Shown: positions 33,756 to 42,331, counted from the first letter of the stretch. The stretch is 64,000 nucleotides of DNA from Nocardioidaceae bacterium (GCA_018672315.1 CP076053.1:2591827-2655826), one strand, 5' to 3'. Made by a program: numbers and translations. Notes: generated by a model from the letters alone, not told the origin.

Positions 33756-34757
33756 TCATGCCCCCAGGGGCCATGCGTCACGCGGTGCCGATCCCGACCG
33801 CTCGGCCACGTCCCAGCAGCAGCAGCCGCAGGCCGGATGCCTCGGGACCGCGCGGACGCCGCGCTCGGCCGAGTCGGATGCCAGGCCCGGTGCGTCGTCG
33901 TCGAACCTCGACGGCAACCCCCACCGCTCCTCGCACGACCACGAGTCCGGGACGAGACCCTCGGCGTGGCGTACGAGGTCGCGGGCGGCACCGGCCGCGG
34001 CGGCGAGCAGGGCCAGGTGCTCCACCGGGCTCGGGACTCCGTCCGCGCGGTCGATCGCCGTGCGGTCGGCCGACTGCGCGACCAGCAACGGCCAGGCGGG
34101 GTCCAGCTGCGCCCGCGTCAGGTCGTCACAACGCAGGCACCCGGTGACCCCGGGGACGACCCAGGGGCCCAGCAGCACCGTGGACTCGACCACGCGGAGG
34201 AACAGGTGCACGGTGCCTGCCCGGACGAGGTCGTCGACCAGGGTGCGGGGCGGCTCGCCGTCGCTCACCACGAGCACGACGGTGCCGGACGATGCGCCAT
34301 CCGTCGCCGACGGGGCCCCGCCGTCGAGCGGCCGCAGACCTCCGGCCCCGCACTGACGCAGGAGCCGGTCGACCTCGTCCGCCATGTCGGGGGCGGCCGA
34401 CCCGTGGAGCACCACCTGCACCGGCGCGCGCCGCGCCGCCCGGGCCTCCGCCGCCGCGTCCCCGTGCCTGGTGACGGAGGCGGCGGCGTCGCGGGCGGCC
34501 GCACGGTCGGAGGTCTCGCCCACGCAGACCCGAAGGACGGAACCTGCCCGGGGACCGATCAGCAGGCCCGCTCGCCGCAGCGCGTCAAGAACACCGGCGT
34601 CGGAGCCGGCGGACACCTGTCCAGATCGCGCGTCGACGCTGCGACGCGTCGCGGGCCCGGCGGGCAGCGGCGTCGGCCGCCGCAGACCGACCTGGAAGGT
34701 CTCGTGCGCCCGTTGGAGGGCGCCGAGACCGGGGAGCAGACGAGGTGGCGTTCGCAC
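33756..34757 (-). CDS. TOMM-cyclodehydratase-like (leader-binding/ThiF-like) protein
   Basis: The 333-aa protein starts with a small domain LLPGLGALQRAHETFQVGL resembling a RiPP recognition element and continues with a diverged E1-like fold. The segment LGPWVVPGVTGCLRCDDL followed by DPAWPLLVAQ (about 209-245) is characteristic of the actinobacterial TOMM precursor leader-binding/cyclodehydratase family, and a Cys-rich end HPACGCCCWD may bind zinc. No precursor peptide, dehydrogenase or YcaO partner is nearby. From memory an equivalent (Rv3196) sits beside the ABC1 kinase in mycobacteria. The GTG at 34757 has a CAGGCT -10 seven bases ahead; an ATG at 34805 is the alternative. Confidence 0.72.
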   Translation of the reverse strand: MRTPPRLLPGLGALQRAHETFQVGLRRPTPLPAGPATRRSVDARSGQVSAGSDAGVLDALRRAGLLIGPRAGSVLRVCVGETSDRAAARDAAASVTRHGDAAAEARAARRAPVQVVLHGSAAPDMADEVDRLLRQCGAGGLRPLDGGAPSATDGASSGTVVLVVSDGEPPRTLVDDLVRAGTVHLFLRVVESTVLLGPWVVPGVTGCLRCDDLTRAQLDPAWPLLVAQSADRTAIDRADGVPSPVEHLALLAAAAGAARDLVRHAEGLVPDSWSCEERWGLPSRFDDDAPGLASDSAERGVRAVPRHPACGCCCWDVAERSGSAPRDAWPLGA

Positions 34758-34833
34758 GCAGCGCAGCCTGCCAGCGCGCGACCCCGGACGGGCCCCGTCA
34801 TCCACAGGGCACGGGCGTGACCCGCGCCGGCGA

Positions 34834-34992
34834 TCAGGCCTTGCCGAGGATGCGGTTGAGGTTCGTGCTGCACACCGGGCACACGGCCTTGGCCATGCGG
34901 GTGCCCTTCTCGTTCACCTTGACCTCGCCGTCCGCCGTGCGCTTCTCCTTGCACTTCACGCAGTAGAACTCGCCGCTCCAGGTCTCGGCCAT
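34834..34992 (-). CDS. Small zinc-ribbon protein (DUF5679-like)
   Basis: The 52-aa protein has two CXXC pairs, CVKC (about 11-14) and CPVC (about 38-41), forming a rubredoxin-like zinc ribbon with Lys-rich surroundings and a NLNRILGK end. AAGGAGG precedes the ATG. Function is unknown, and the small size suggests RNA or protein binding. Confidence 0.82.
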   Translation of the reverse strand: MAETWSGEFYCVKCKEKRTADGEVKVNEKGTRMAKAVCPVCSTNLNRILGKA

Positions 34993-35136
34993 GACGGCCT
35001 CCTTCGTCTGTGGTGGGGGCGGGCCGGCACTCGCGCGGCCCGGTCTCAGCCGGGAACGTACCCCACCCGCTCGCCGGAACCGACCCCTGACGCGCCACCG
35101 CGACAGCGCCGTGCCACCGCAGGACGGGGGTGGCAC

Positions 35137-35142
35137 TAGGTT
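35137..35142 (+). promoter_or_regulatory. Leaderless -10 element of the enoyl-CoA hydratase-like gene
   Basis: TAGGTT is followed by six bases and the ATG at 35149. Confidence 0.5.
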
Positions 35143-35148
35143 CTCGCC

Positions 35149-35952
35149 ATGCCCGCACCAGCCGATCTCGAGCACCTGACCTGGACCGAGCCCCGGGACG
35201 GCGTGGTGCTGCTGACGCTCGACAACCCCTCCCAGCGCAACGCGATGTCGGGGGCCATGACGACGTCCTGGACCCGGGCCACCGCCGCCCTCGCCGCCGA
35301 CCCGGACGTGCGCGCTGTGGTGGTCACGGGGGAGGGGTCGGCGTTCTGCGCGGGCGGTGACGTCTCGTGGCTCGCCTCCGAGCCCGACGCCACCGCTGCC
35401 GACCTGAGGCTGCGGATGCAGGCGTTCTACCGGGACTGGCTCTCGGTGCGGCGCATCGAGGTGCCGGTGCTGGCGGCGGTCAACGGGCCGGTGATCGGGG
35501 CCGGGCTGTGCCTCGCCCTGGCCTGCGACCTCGGGTACGCGGCCTCCTCGGCGAAGCTGGGCGCCCCCTTCGTCAAGCTCGGGCTGCACCCCGGCATGGC
35601 CGCCACCCACCTGCTGGTCGACGCCGTCGGCCCGATGCGGGCACGCGACCTGCTGCTGACCGGGCGGCTGGTCGAGGCCGCCGAGGCGGCGGCGATCGGT
35701 CTGGTGGCCGCGGAGCTGCCCGACGAGGGGTTCCTCGACGCGGTGCTCGACGTCGCGGCCGGCATCGCCGCCACCGCCCCTCTGGCGAGCAGGCTCACCA
35801 CCGTCGCGTTGCGCGAGGGCGGCCACCGCAGCGTCGAGGAGGCGATCCGGTGGGAGGCGCTCGCGCAGCCGGTCACCATGACCACCGACGACCTGCAGAA
35901 GGGTCTCGCGGCAGTGCGGGAGCGGCGTACGCCTCGCTTCACCGGACGCTGA
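35149..35952 (+). CDS. Crotonase-fold enoyl-CoA hydratase/isomerase-like protein
   Basis: The 267-aa protein has crotonase landmarks: NPSQRNAMS, the first oxyanion segment FCAGGDVSWL and NGPVIGAGLCLALACDLGYA. Aligned by eye with rat enoyl-CoA hydratase, the catalytic Glu144 position (QPEI) reads APFV, and the Glu164 position reads Asp in RARDLLLTG. Simple hydratase activity is therefore doubtful; an isomerase, thioesterase or decarboxylase role is possible. It stands alone between opposite or spaced genes. Confidence 0.85.
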   Translation: MPAPADLEHLTWTEPRDGVVLLTLDNPSQRNAMSGAMTTSWTRATAALAADPDVRAVVVTGEGSAFCAGGDVSWLASEPDATAADLRLRMQAFYRDWLSVRRIEVPVLAAVNGPVIGAGLCLALACDLGYAASSAKLGAPFVKLGLHPGMAATHLLVDAVGPMRARDLLLTGRLVEAAEAAAIGLVAAELPDEGFLDAVLDVAAGIAATAPLASRLTTVALREGGHRSVEEAIRWEALAQPVTMTTDDLQKGLAAVRERRTPRFTGR

Positions 35953-36106
35953 GGCGCATCCGGCTCGGGACGCACCGAACCCCCGTCCGGTGCACGGCGC
36001 CCGCCTTCCCCTTGCGAGCGCTGCGACCCGTCCGGGGGTCCGTGCGGCCACGGTAGTCCGCAGGCAGGGGCGGGTCAATCGCTGGGGTCAGGGCAGGATC
36101 GCAGCC

Positions 36107-37165
36107 ATGACCTCACCGGCCGACGACCACGCTCCCGGGCCCGTCGCCGCCCTGCGACGGGTGGCCTTCCTCCTCGAGCGCGGGCGCGCCGAGACCGTGA
36201 AGGTGAAGGCGTTCCGGACGGCTGCGGCGACGCTCCTGCCGCTCGACGCCGACGAGATCGCCGCCCGCGTGGAGGCGGGCAGCCTGACCGACCTCCCGGG
36301 CATCGGGCGTTCGACCGCGGAGGTGGTGGCGTACGCCGTGCGCGGTGAACGTGCCCCCCGCCTGGTGACGCTGGAACAGGAGCACGCGGGGCCCCTGGTG
36401 CCGGGGGGCGAGACCATCCGCGCGGCCCTGCGCGGCGACCTGCACACCCACTCGGACTGGTCGGACGGCGGATCGCCCATCGAGGAGATGGCCTTCACCG
36501 CGATGCAGCTCGGGCACGAGTACCAGGTGCTCACCGACCACTCGCCCCGCCTGCGGGTGGCGAACGGGCTCTCGGCCGAGCGGCTGGCGCGGCAGGCGGA
36601 CGTGGTCGCCGCGCTCAACGACCACCTGGCCGACGCGGGGGAGCGGTTCAGGCTGCTGCACGGCATCGAGGTGGACATCCTCGACGACGGGTCGCTCGAC
36701 CAGACCCGCGAGATGCTGGGTCGCCTGGACGTGCGCGTGGCCTCGGTGCACTCCAAGCTGCGGATGGACGCAGCCGCCATGACCCGGCGGCTGGTCGCGG
36801 CCGTCTCGGACCCGATGACGAACGTGCTCGGCCACTGCACAGGTCGACTGGTCGAGGGGTCACGCGGCACCCGTCCGCCCTCGGAGTTCGACGCCCGGGC
36901 GGTCTTCGAGGCGTGTGCGGCGCACGAGACCGCGGTGGAGATCAACGCACGTCCCGAGCGTGCTGACCCCCCGGAGGCGCTGATCGAGCTCGCCCTGGAA
37001 GCCGGGTGCCTCTTCAGCATCGACTCCGACGCCCACGCGCCGGGGCAGCTGGACTTCCTGGACCACGGCTGCGCCCGCGCCGTGGCTGCCGATGTCCCGG
37101 CCGAGCGCATCGTCAACACGTGGGACCGCGAGCGCCTGCTCACCTGGGCTTCCGCCGGCACTTAG
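36107..37165 (+). CDS. PHP-domain phosphoesterase with N-terminal HhH (PolX-like tail)
   Basis: The 352-aa protein has an N-terminal helix-hairpin-helix region LTDLPGIGRSTAEVVAYA (about 60-77) like the 8-kDa domain of PolX. A PHP domain follows with metal motifs DLHTHSDWSDG (about 109-119), LTDHSPRL, HGIEVDIL, VASVHSK, GHCTGRL and FSIDSDAHA. The polymerase palm of bacterial PolX is absent. It is probably a metal-dependent 3'-5' exonuclease or phosphatase acting on DNA ends or nucleotides. CAGGAT seven bases ahead of the ATG gives a leaderless start. A longer reading from 35990 is not supported. Confidence 0.82.
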   Translation: MTSPADDHAPGPVAALRRVAFLLERGRAETVKVKAFRTAAATLLPLDADEIAARVEAGSLTDLPGIGRSTAEVVAYAVRGERAPRLVTLEQEHAGPLVPGGETIRAALRGDLHTHSDWSDGGSPIEEMAFTAMQLGHEYQVLTDHSPRLRVANGLSAERLARQADVVAALNDHLADAGERFRLLHGIEVDILDDGSLDQTREMLGRLDVRVASVHSKLRMDAAAMTRRLVAAVSDPMTNVLGHCTGRLVEGSRGTRPPSEFDARAVFEACAAHETAVEINARPERADPPEALIELALEAGCLFSIDSDAHAPGQLDFLDHGCARAVAADVPAERIVNTWDRERLLTWASAGT

Positions 37166-37221
37166 CACCCACAGCGGCCCGCCACGACGTCCGCCACACG
37201 AGACCGCCGGTTCTCACCAGG

Positions 37222-37227
37222 TAAGAT
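37222..37227 (+). promoter_or_regulatory. Leaderless -10 element of the YgjP-like gene
   Basis: TAAGAT is followed by GGATCAC and the ATG at 37235. It overlaps an alternative ATG at 37226, which argues for the later start. Confidence 0.55.
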
Positions 37228-37234
37228 GGATCAC

Positions 37235-37798
37235 ATGGAGGTCGAGGTGCGCCGCTCGCGTCGCCGTACGCGCACCGTCCAGGCCTACAAGGAGGACGGT
37301 CGCGTCGTCGTGATGGTGCCCGCCCGCTTCAGTCGTGCCGAGGAGCGCGAGTGGGTCGACAAGATGGTCGCGAAGCTCGACCGGGCCGAGCGGCGACGGC
37401 GGCCCAGCGACGCGGCGCTCACCGCCCGGGCGAGGCGCCTCAGCGACACCTACCTGGGCGGGCTGGCCCGTCCGCACAGCGTGCGCTGGGTCGACAACAT
37501 GACGACACGCTGGGGGTCCTGCACCCCCTCGGACGCCTCGATCCGCCTGTCGCGACGTCTGCAGCAGATGCCGCCGTGGGTGCTGGACTACGTGCTGGTG
37601 CACGAGCTGGCCCACCTGCTCGAGGCCAACCACAACGCGGACTTCTGGGCCTGGGTCGACGCCTACCCCCAGGCCGAACGCGCCAAGGGTTTCCTCGACG
37701 GGTGGTGCGCGGCCCAGCAGTCCGGCGCCGCGTCGTCACAGCAGTCCGATGAGCCCGGGGACGCCCAGGAGACCGGGGGAGAAGCCGTCACCGCGTGA
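37235..37798 (+). CDS. YgjP-like (DUF45) zinc metallopeptidase
   Basis: The 187-aa protein has the family pattern MTTRWGSCTPSDASIRLS followed by VLVHELAHLLEANHNADFW (about 128-146), with HEXXH plus a third His ligand. Members are cytoplasmic putative peptidases or chaperone-like proteins, found with restriction or repair genes, of unknown substrate. The C-terminal 25 residues are Gln/Ser/Glu-rich and unstructured. The last 11 bp overlap the convergent Nudix gene. Confidence 0.85.
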   Translation: MEVEVRRSRRRTRTVQAYKEDGRVVVMVPARFSRAEEREWVDKMVAKLDRAERRRRPSDAALTARARRLSDTYLGGLARPHSVRWVDNMTTRWGSCTPSDASIRLSRRLQQMPPWVLDYVLVHELAHLLEANHNADFWAWVDAYPQAERAKGFLDGWCAAQQSGAASSQQSDEPGDAQETGGEAVTA

Positions 37799-38327
37799 GC
37801 GGTGGACAACCCATACGCCGGCGCCCGGCGTCGACGAGCGCCAGGAGCGAGGGCTCCTCGCTCGGCAGCGACGCGACCGGCCACCACGCCACCCGCAGCG
37901 ACTCCTCGCTCGCGACAGGAGGGTTCTCACCCACCGGCGCCACCGCGAGGAAGCGTACGTCCAGGTGACGTGCCGGGGAGTCCCCGCAGAAGTCGACGGC
38001 GTGCGCGTCCAGCTGCACGGGGTGGGGGTCCACGGCCAGGCCCGCGAGTCCTGACTCCTCGGCCAGCTCGCGCTCCGCCGCCGCGACCAGGGATGCGTCG
38101 CGCTCCTCGATGTGACCACCCAGCTGGAACCACCTGCCCGCCTTGGCGTGCAGGGTCAGCAGCACCTGCTCGGCGTCGTCGGAGAGCACGACGACACTCG
38201 CGGTGAGGTGATCGGGACGGCAGCCGCGCAGCAGCCCGTCGGGGTGCCGTGCGAGGTGGTCGAGATAGGCCGTCCGCAGCTCCTGCTGACCCGCGTCGTA
38301 CGCGTCGAGGTGCGCCAGCGTGGCCAC
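37788..38327 (-). CDS. Nudix hydrolase
   Basis: The 179-aa protein has the Nudix box GGHIEERDASLVAAAERELA-EESGL (about 69-93; one residue longer than the strict GX5EX7REUXEEXGU spacing). Upstream VVLSDDAEQVLLTLHAKAGRW is the usual first strand-loop. It hydrolyses a nucleoside diphosphate linked to another group, with substrate unknown. It starts at GTG 17 bp after the DUF2342 gene stop and is probably in its operon. Confidence 0.85.
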   Translation of the reverse strand: MATLAHLDAYDAGQQELRTAYLDHLARHPDGLLRGCRPDHLTASVVVLSDDAEQVLLTLHAKAGRWFQLGGHIEERDASLVAAAERELAEESGLAGLAVDPHPVQLDAHAVDFCGDSPARHLDVRFLAVAPVGENPPVASEESLRVAWWPVASLPSEEPSLLALVDAGRRRMGCPPLTR

Positions 38328-38344
38328 GGCCGCTGCGTGGGCGC

Positions 38345-39766
38345 TCAGTCCTCGTCCCCCGCGCCACCGGAGGTGTCGTCACCGTCGAGCAGTCGCCCGA
38401 GCTCGGCGTCGAACTCCTCGTCGCTGAGCGACTCGGGTGCCGTGACGTCCTCCCGGAACCCCAGCGGGTCGTCGAGGTCCGCCGCGGTCGGCAGCAGGTC
38501 CGGGTGCGCCCAGACGGTGTCACGCGCCTCGATGCCCTGACGGGTGCGCAGCGACCCCCACAGGGCCGAGGCGTCACGCAACCGTCGCGGCCGCATCTGC
38601 AGCCCGACCAGGGCAGCGAAGGTGTCCTCGGCGGGACCCCCGGCCGCCCGGCGGCGGCGCACGATCTCCTGCAGCTTCGCGGCAGCGGGCATGCGCGTCC
38701 CCGTCGCCTGCGCGGTGACCTCGTCGACCCAGCCCTCGACCAGGGCGAGCAGTGTCTCCAGCCGGGTGAGCGCGGCCTCCTGCTCGGGGGAGCGGGTGGG
38801 CTCGAAGAGACCGCCCTGGAGCGCCTCCATGATCTCGGCGGGGTTCGAGGGGTCCAGTCCCGAGAGCTGCTGCTCGATCGCGGAGGGGTCCAGGTGCGTG
38901 CCGCCCGCGACGTCCGCCACGGCGGTGAGCAGACGTTCCCGCAGCCAGGGCACCCCGGCGAAGAGACGGTGGTGGGCGCACTCGCGGACGGCCAGGTAGA
39001 GGCGCAGGTCCTCGGCGCTGACGTCGAGGTCCTCACCGAACGCGGCCACGTTGCTCGTCACGAGCGCCGCTCGCCCGGTCGGCCCCAGGGGCAGCCCGAT
39101 GTCCGTCGCGGTCAGCACCTCGGCCGCGAGCCCGCCGATCGCCTGACCGGCCTGCTGACCGAACAGCGCGCCGCCGGCCTGACCCATCATCTGCAGGAAC
39201 GGGCCGGCCATCTGCCGGATCTCCTCCGGCATCGCCTCACCCATGCCCGAGACCACGTTCGCGGCGACGGGCAGCACGAGCGCGTGCCAGGCCTCGGAGG
39301 TCTGCTCGACCCATTGCGCGCGCGACCACGCGGCGGTGGTCTGCACGCCCGAGGGGAACTCCGTGACCTCGTCGAGCCAGTGGTCGGCCAGACGCACCGC
39401 GTCGGCGACGCTCGCCTGGTCCGCCGCTGTCGGCGCCGGGTCCGACCCGGCCGCGGCGACGCTCTTGCGGGCGGTGTCCTTGGCCAGCGACCAGTTCACG
39501 GGTCCCTCGAAGGGCTGCATGAACGACTGCACCTGACCCAGGAGCGCCGAGAGGTCGGGACCGCCGGGCCCACCGAACCCGCCACCACCGGCACCACCGG
39601 GCCCGCCGGCACCACCGAACCCGGCCCCGCCGAGCAGGGGGCCGAGCAACGACTCCAGGGGTGTGCCCGCGAAGGGGTTGCCACCCGAGGCGCCCTGCCC
39701 CGGGGAGCCGCCCTCCTCGGGGCGCTCGTCGTCGGGGTCCTCGTTGCTGAAGCGGCCGTGACTCAT
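38345..39766 (-). CDS. DUF2342 zinc-dependent metalloprotease-like protein
   Basis: The 473-aa protein has an N-terminal Gly-rich low-complexity stretch (about 30-70), then a helical DUF2342 domain with LYLAVRECAHHRLFAGVPWL (about 244-263), in which E, H and H form an HEXXH-like cluster of the family. The annotation 'zinc-dependent metalloprotease' and a link to F420 metabolism are from family naming, not from anything seen here. From memory it is the Rv3195-type protein. ATG at 39766 has its own leaderless -10. The acidic end is GDDTSGGAGDED. Confidence 0.82.
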   Translation of the reverse strand: MSHGRFSNEDPDDERPEEGGSPGQGASGGNPFAGTPLESLLGPLLGGAGFGGAGGPGGAGGGGFGGPGGPDLSALLGQVQSFMQPFEGPVNWSLAKDTARKSVAAAGSDPAPTAADQASVADAVRLADHWLDEVTEFPSGVQTTAAWSRAQWVEQTSEAWHALVLPVAANVVSGMGEAMPEEIRQMAGPFLQMMGQAGGALFGQQAGQAIGGLAAEVLTATDIGLPLGPTGRAALVTSNVAAFGEDLDVSAEDLRLYLAVRECAHHRLFAGVPWLRERLLTAVADVAGGTHLDPSAIEQQLSGLDPSNPAEIMEALQGGLFEPTRSPEQEAALTRLETLLALVEGWVDEVTAQATGTRMPAAAKLQEIVRRRRAAGGPAEDTFAALVGLQMRPRRLRDASALWGSLRTRQGIEARDTVWAHPDLLPTAADLDDPLGFREDVTAPESLSDEEFDAELGRLLDGDDTSGGAGDED

Positions 39767-39773
39767 GGTCCCG

Positions 39774-39817
39774 ACGCTACTCGCCGGGGCCATCCGCGGC
39801 CCGTGGGGCGCTAGCGT
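39774..39817. promoter_or_regulatory. Divergent pair of leaderless promoters (DUF2342 / moaE)
   Basis: On the minus strand TAGCGT (39779-39774) is followed by seven bases and the ATG at 39766. On the plus strand TAGCGT (39812-39817) is followed by eight bases and the ATG at 39826. The two genes are only 59 bp apart and carry the same hexamer. Confidence 0.55.
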
Positions 39818-39825
39818 GACCTCCC

Positions 39826-40239
39826 ATGCGGCTGGTGGAGATCCGGGAGACACCTCTCGACGTGACCGAGGTGAACCGCGCGCTCGAGGACGACAGCGCC
39901 GGCGGCGTGGTGCTCTTCGTCGGCGTCGTCCGCGACCACGACGGCGACAAGTCGGTGCTGGGCCTGGAGTACTCGGCCCACCCCACCGCCCTGGCCCGCC
40001 TCGAGGAGGTCGCGGCCGAGGTGGAGGCCAGGTACCCGCTGCGGGGCCTCGCCGCCGTGCACCGCACCGGGACGCTGGACATCGGCGACGCCGCTGTCGT
40101 CGTCGGCTGCGCCGCCGACCACCGGGGCGAGGCGTTCGACGCCGCCCGCATGCTCATCGACGAGCTCAAGGACCGGGTGCCGATCTGGAAGCACCAACGC
40201 TTCGCCGACGGCTCCGAGGAGTGGGTGGGCACGCCCTGA
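39826..40239 (+). CDS. moaE: Molybdopterin synthase catalytic subunit MoaE
   Basis: The 137-aa protein has MoaE landmarks: AGGVVLFVGVVRDHD, LEYSAHPTAL, a central VHRTGTLDIGD and the active-site segment VPIWKHQRF with the catalytic lysine (about residue 124). It inserts sulfur from thiocarboxylated MoaD into precursor Z to form molybdopterin. MoeZ at 16.3 kb would recharge MoaD. No moaD is in the window. Confidence 0.93.
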   Translation: MRLVEIRETPLDVTEVNRALEDDSAGGVVLFVGVVRDHDGDKSVLGLEYSAHPTALARLEEVAAEVEARYPLRGLAAVHRTGTLDIGDAAVVVGCAADHRGEAFDAARMLIDELKDRVPIWKHQRFADGSEEWVGTP

Positions 40240-40293
40240 CCCAGCTGCCGGCGGTCACCGGCGCGGCGCCCCGGGGGCGCGGCGCGACGCTCG

Positions 40294-40299
40294 TACGCT
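40294..40299 (+). promoter_or_regulatory. Leaderless -10 element
   Basis: TACGCT is followed by six bases and the GTG at 40306. Confidence 0.45.
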
Positions 40300-40305
40300 G
40301 GTCGC

Positions 40306-40566
40306 GTGGAGATCTTGTACTGGCTGGTGCCCGCCGGTGCCGTCGCGGCCCTCGCGATGGCGTGGGCCGGGTGGGCCGGGCGTCCGCGGCGTGACGAGCA
40401 GGTCGACCGTTCGGACGCGGCGAAGCAGCGGTTCGCCGCCGCCATGGAGCGGCCCCATCCCGGTGCGACCAAGCCGCGACCGGCGCGGGTCCACGACCGC
40501 AGCACGGGCATCGCCGTACGCCCCTCACGGATCGGCCGTGGCCCTGTCGAGGGTCCCCAGGACTGA
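40306..40566 (+). CDS. Small single-pass membrane protein
   Basis: The 86-aa product has an N-terminal membrane helix (YWLVPAGAVAALAMAWAGWA, about 5-24) followed by an Arg/Pro-rich cytosolic tail. No family is recognised. It is close to the PDZ-Lon gene, which could share a transcript. Confidence 0.6.
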   Translation: MEILYWLVPAGAVAALAMAWAGWAGRPRRDEQVDRSDAAKQRFAAAMERPHPGATKPRPARVHDRSTGIAVRPSRIGRGPVEGPQD

Positions 40567-40640
40567 GATCTGGCTGAGAAGGGTGTGGCGGTGGTCCCGC
40601 GCCCTGGGGTGCCGCACCTCCGTCTGAGAAGGTGCATCAC

Positions 40641-41693
40641 GTGGACGCGCGCATCCGATCGAGCCTGGCTGCCCTCGGGCTGTTCAGCGTCCTCGTCGTC
40701 GCAGCCGTCGCGGCGCCCGTGCCGTTCGTGGTCTACCGACCCGGTCCCACCTTCGACGTGCTCGGCGCGAGCGCCGGTGAGGAGATCGTGACCGTGGCGG
40801 GCCACCGCGCCTACCGCGACGACGGCGAGCTCAGGTTCACCACCGTCTCGGTCACCTCCCCCGAGCAGCGCCTCAACGTCTTCGACCTGCTCGCCGCCTG
40901 GGCGTCCTCGACCGACGCGGTGTTCCCGCGCGAGGTCGTCTACGGCGAGGACGAGACGGCCGAGGAGGCCGAGCGGCAGTCCAGCATCCAGATGGTCACC
41001 TCCCAGGACGCGGCGATCGCCAACGCGATGCGGGCGGCCGGCGACACCGTGCCCGAGGCGACCGAGGTGCTCGACGTGGCCGCGGGCAGCGGCGCGGACG
41101 GTGCCCTGAAGGTCGGCGACGAGCTCGTGGCCGTCGGCGACGTCGAGATCGGCGCCGCCGCCGACGTCGTGCGCGCCGTGCAGCGGCTCGAGCCCGGGGA
41201 CGAGGTGCAGGTCCGCGTGCGCCGCGACGGTGAGCTGCTGACCCTCCCGGTGACCGTACAGGCCCCGCCGGACGAGCCCGGCCGTGCCCAGCTGGGTGTC
41301 GTGGTCGGCCCCGGCTACCAGTTCCCCTACGAGGTTGACGTCGCGGTCGCGGACAACGTCGGCGGGCCGAGCGCCGGGCTGATGTTCGCCCTCGCGGTGT
41401 ACGACACGCTCACCCCCGGGTCGCTGACCGACGGGAAGGTCGTCTCGGGCACCGGCACGATCGCCGACGACGGCTCCGTGGGACCGATCGGCGGCATCGC
41501 CCAGAAGATCCTGGGCGCCGACGCGGCCGACGCCTCGCTGTTCTTCGTCCCGGCCGACAACTGTGCGGCGGCCACGGCGGCCCCGACCCCCGACGGCATG
41601 CGGCTGGTCCGCGCCGACGACTTCGACCAGGCCCTGGCTGCGCTGCAGACCTGGGCCGAGGACCCCGACGCCGACCTGCCGAGGTGCCCGTGA
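40641..41693 (+). CDS. PDZ-Lon domain membrane-anchored protease (YlbL-like)
   Basis: The 350-aa protein has an N-terminal signal anchor (about 7-27), a PDZ domain (about 140-195, with VGDELVAVGDVEIG) and a Lon-type serine protease domain. The catalytic dyad is Ser244 in GGPSAGLMF and Lys289 in GIAQKILGA; the 45-residue spacing is normal. It should act on the outer face of the membrane. The GTG at 40641 is chosen because GAGAAGG ends eight bases upstream; GTG 40632 overlaps that site. From memory it is the Rv3194c type. GTGA overlap couples it to the next gene. Confidence 0.9.
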   Translation: MDARIRSSLAALGLFSVLVVAAVAAPVPFVVYRPGPTFDVLGASAGEEIVTVAGHRAYRDDGELRFTTVSVTSPEQRLNVFDLLAAWASSTDAVFPREVVYGEDETAEEAERQSSIQMVTSQDAAIANAMRAAGDTVPEATEVLDVAAGSGADGALKVGDELVAVGDVEIGAAADVVRAVQRLEPGDEVQVRVRRDGELLTLPVTVQAPPDEPGRAQLGVVVGPGYQFPYEVDVAVADNVGGPSAGLMFALAVYDTLTPGSLTDGKVVSGTGTIADDGSVGPIGGIAQKILGADAADASLFFVPADNCAAATAAPTPDGMRLVRADDFDQALAALQTWAEDPDADLPRCP

Positions 41694-42241
41694 GCGAGAA
41701 CCCCCCGACCGAGGAGAGCGGCACGGCCGTCGCGCTGCGCTCCGCCGTCCGCGAGATCGAGGCGCACGTCGCCGGCGAGGGGTGGGACTCCCCGCCGCGG
41801 CTCTACGCCTTGGCCGACACCGCCGAGCTGCTCGCCGCCGCCCCGGCTCTCGCCGAGCAGATGGGGCTCGACCCCGAGGCCGGGGGGCTGACGTCGGTGG
41901 AGCAGGAGCTCGATCCCGCCGGCGACTTCGAGCAGCTGCTCGTGCAGCTCGACTGGCCCCCGACGGTGGTCGGCGCCGTGGCCGTGGTCGAGCGTCTGGT
42001 GATGGCCCGCCCGGACGCGGGCGAGCAGCTCGACGCCGAGACGGCCGCCGCCGACCCCGACGCGCAGGAGGTGCGTCTGGTGGTCGGCGTGCTGCGGCCG
42101 GCGCCCGACGACGACGTGCAGAGCTGGTGCGCGCTGCGCCTGCGTGCCCACGATGAGGCCGCGCAGGTGATCGAGGGCGCCGACGTCGTGCCCGGCCTGG
42201 TGCGGCTGCTCGGCGAGACCTTCGCAGACGCCCCCGCCTGA
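41690..42241 (+). CDS. PPA1309-family protein
   Basis: The 183-aa acidic protein has the pattern GWDSPPRLYALADTAELL and DWPPTVVGAVAVVERL, which I associate with the actinobacterial PPA1309 family. Function is unknown. It lies between PDZ-Lon and UPF0182, its usual place in actinobacteria, and is co-translated with PDZ-Lon. Confidence 0.75.
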   Translation: MSENPPTEESGTAVALRSAVREIEAHVAGEGWDSPPRLYALADTAELLAAAPALAEQMGLDPEAGGLTSVEQELDPAGDFEQLLVQLDWPPTVVGAVAVVERLVMARPDAGEQLDAETAAADPDAQEVRLVVGVLRPAPDDDVQSWCALRLRAHDEAAQVIEGADVVPGLVRLLGETFADAPA

Positions 42242-42331
42242 ACGCCCCCGGACGACTGCTCCGGGCGTACGAACCGCCCCTGACCTAGCCTTGACATCCC
42301 CGAGCCTTGACCCGAGGAGACACCGACCCAC

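Noticed and set aside
33756-34757. A RiPP (TOMM) biosynthetic gene cluster.
   Set aside because: Only the cyclodehydratase-like partner is present. The adjacent genes are a housekeeping kinase and a zinc-ribbon protein.
42291-42296. TTGACA as the -35 of the UPF0182 gene.
   Set aside because: No -10 hexamer lies at 16-19 bp downstream. TAGCCT just upstream is a better -10.
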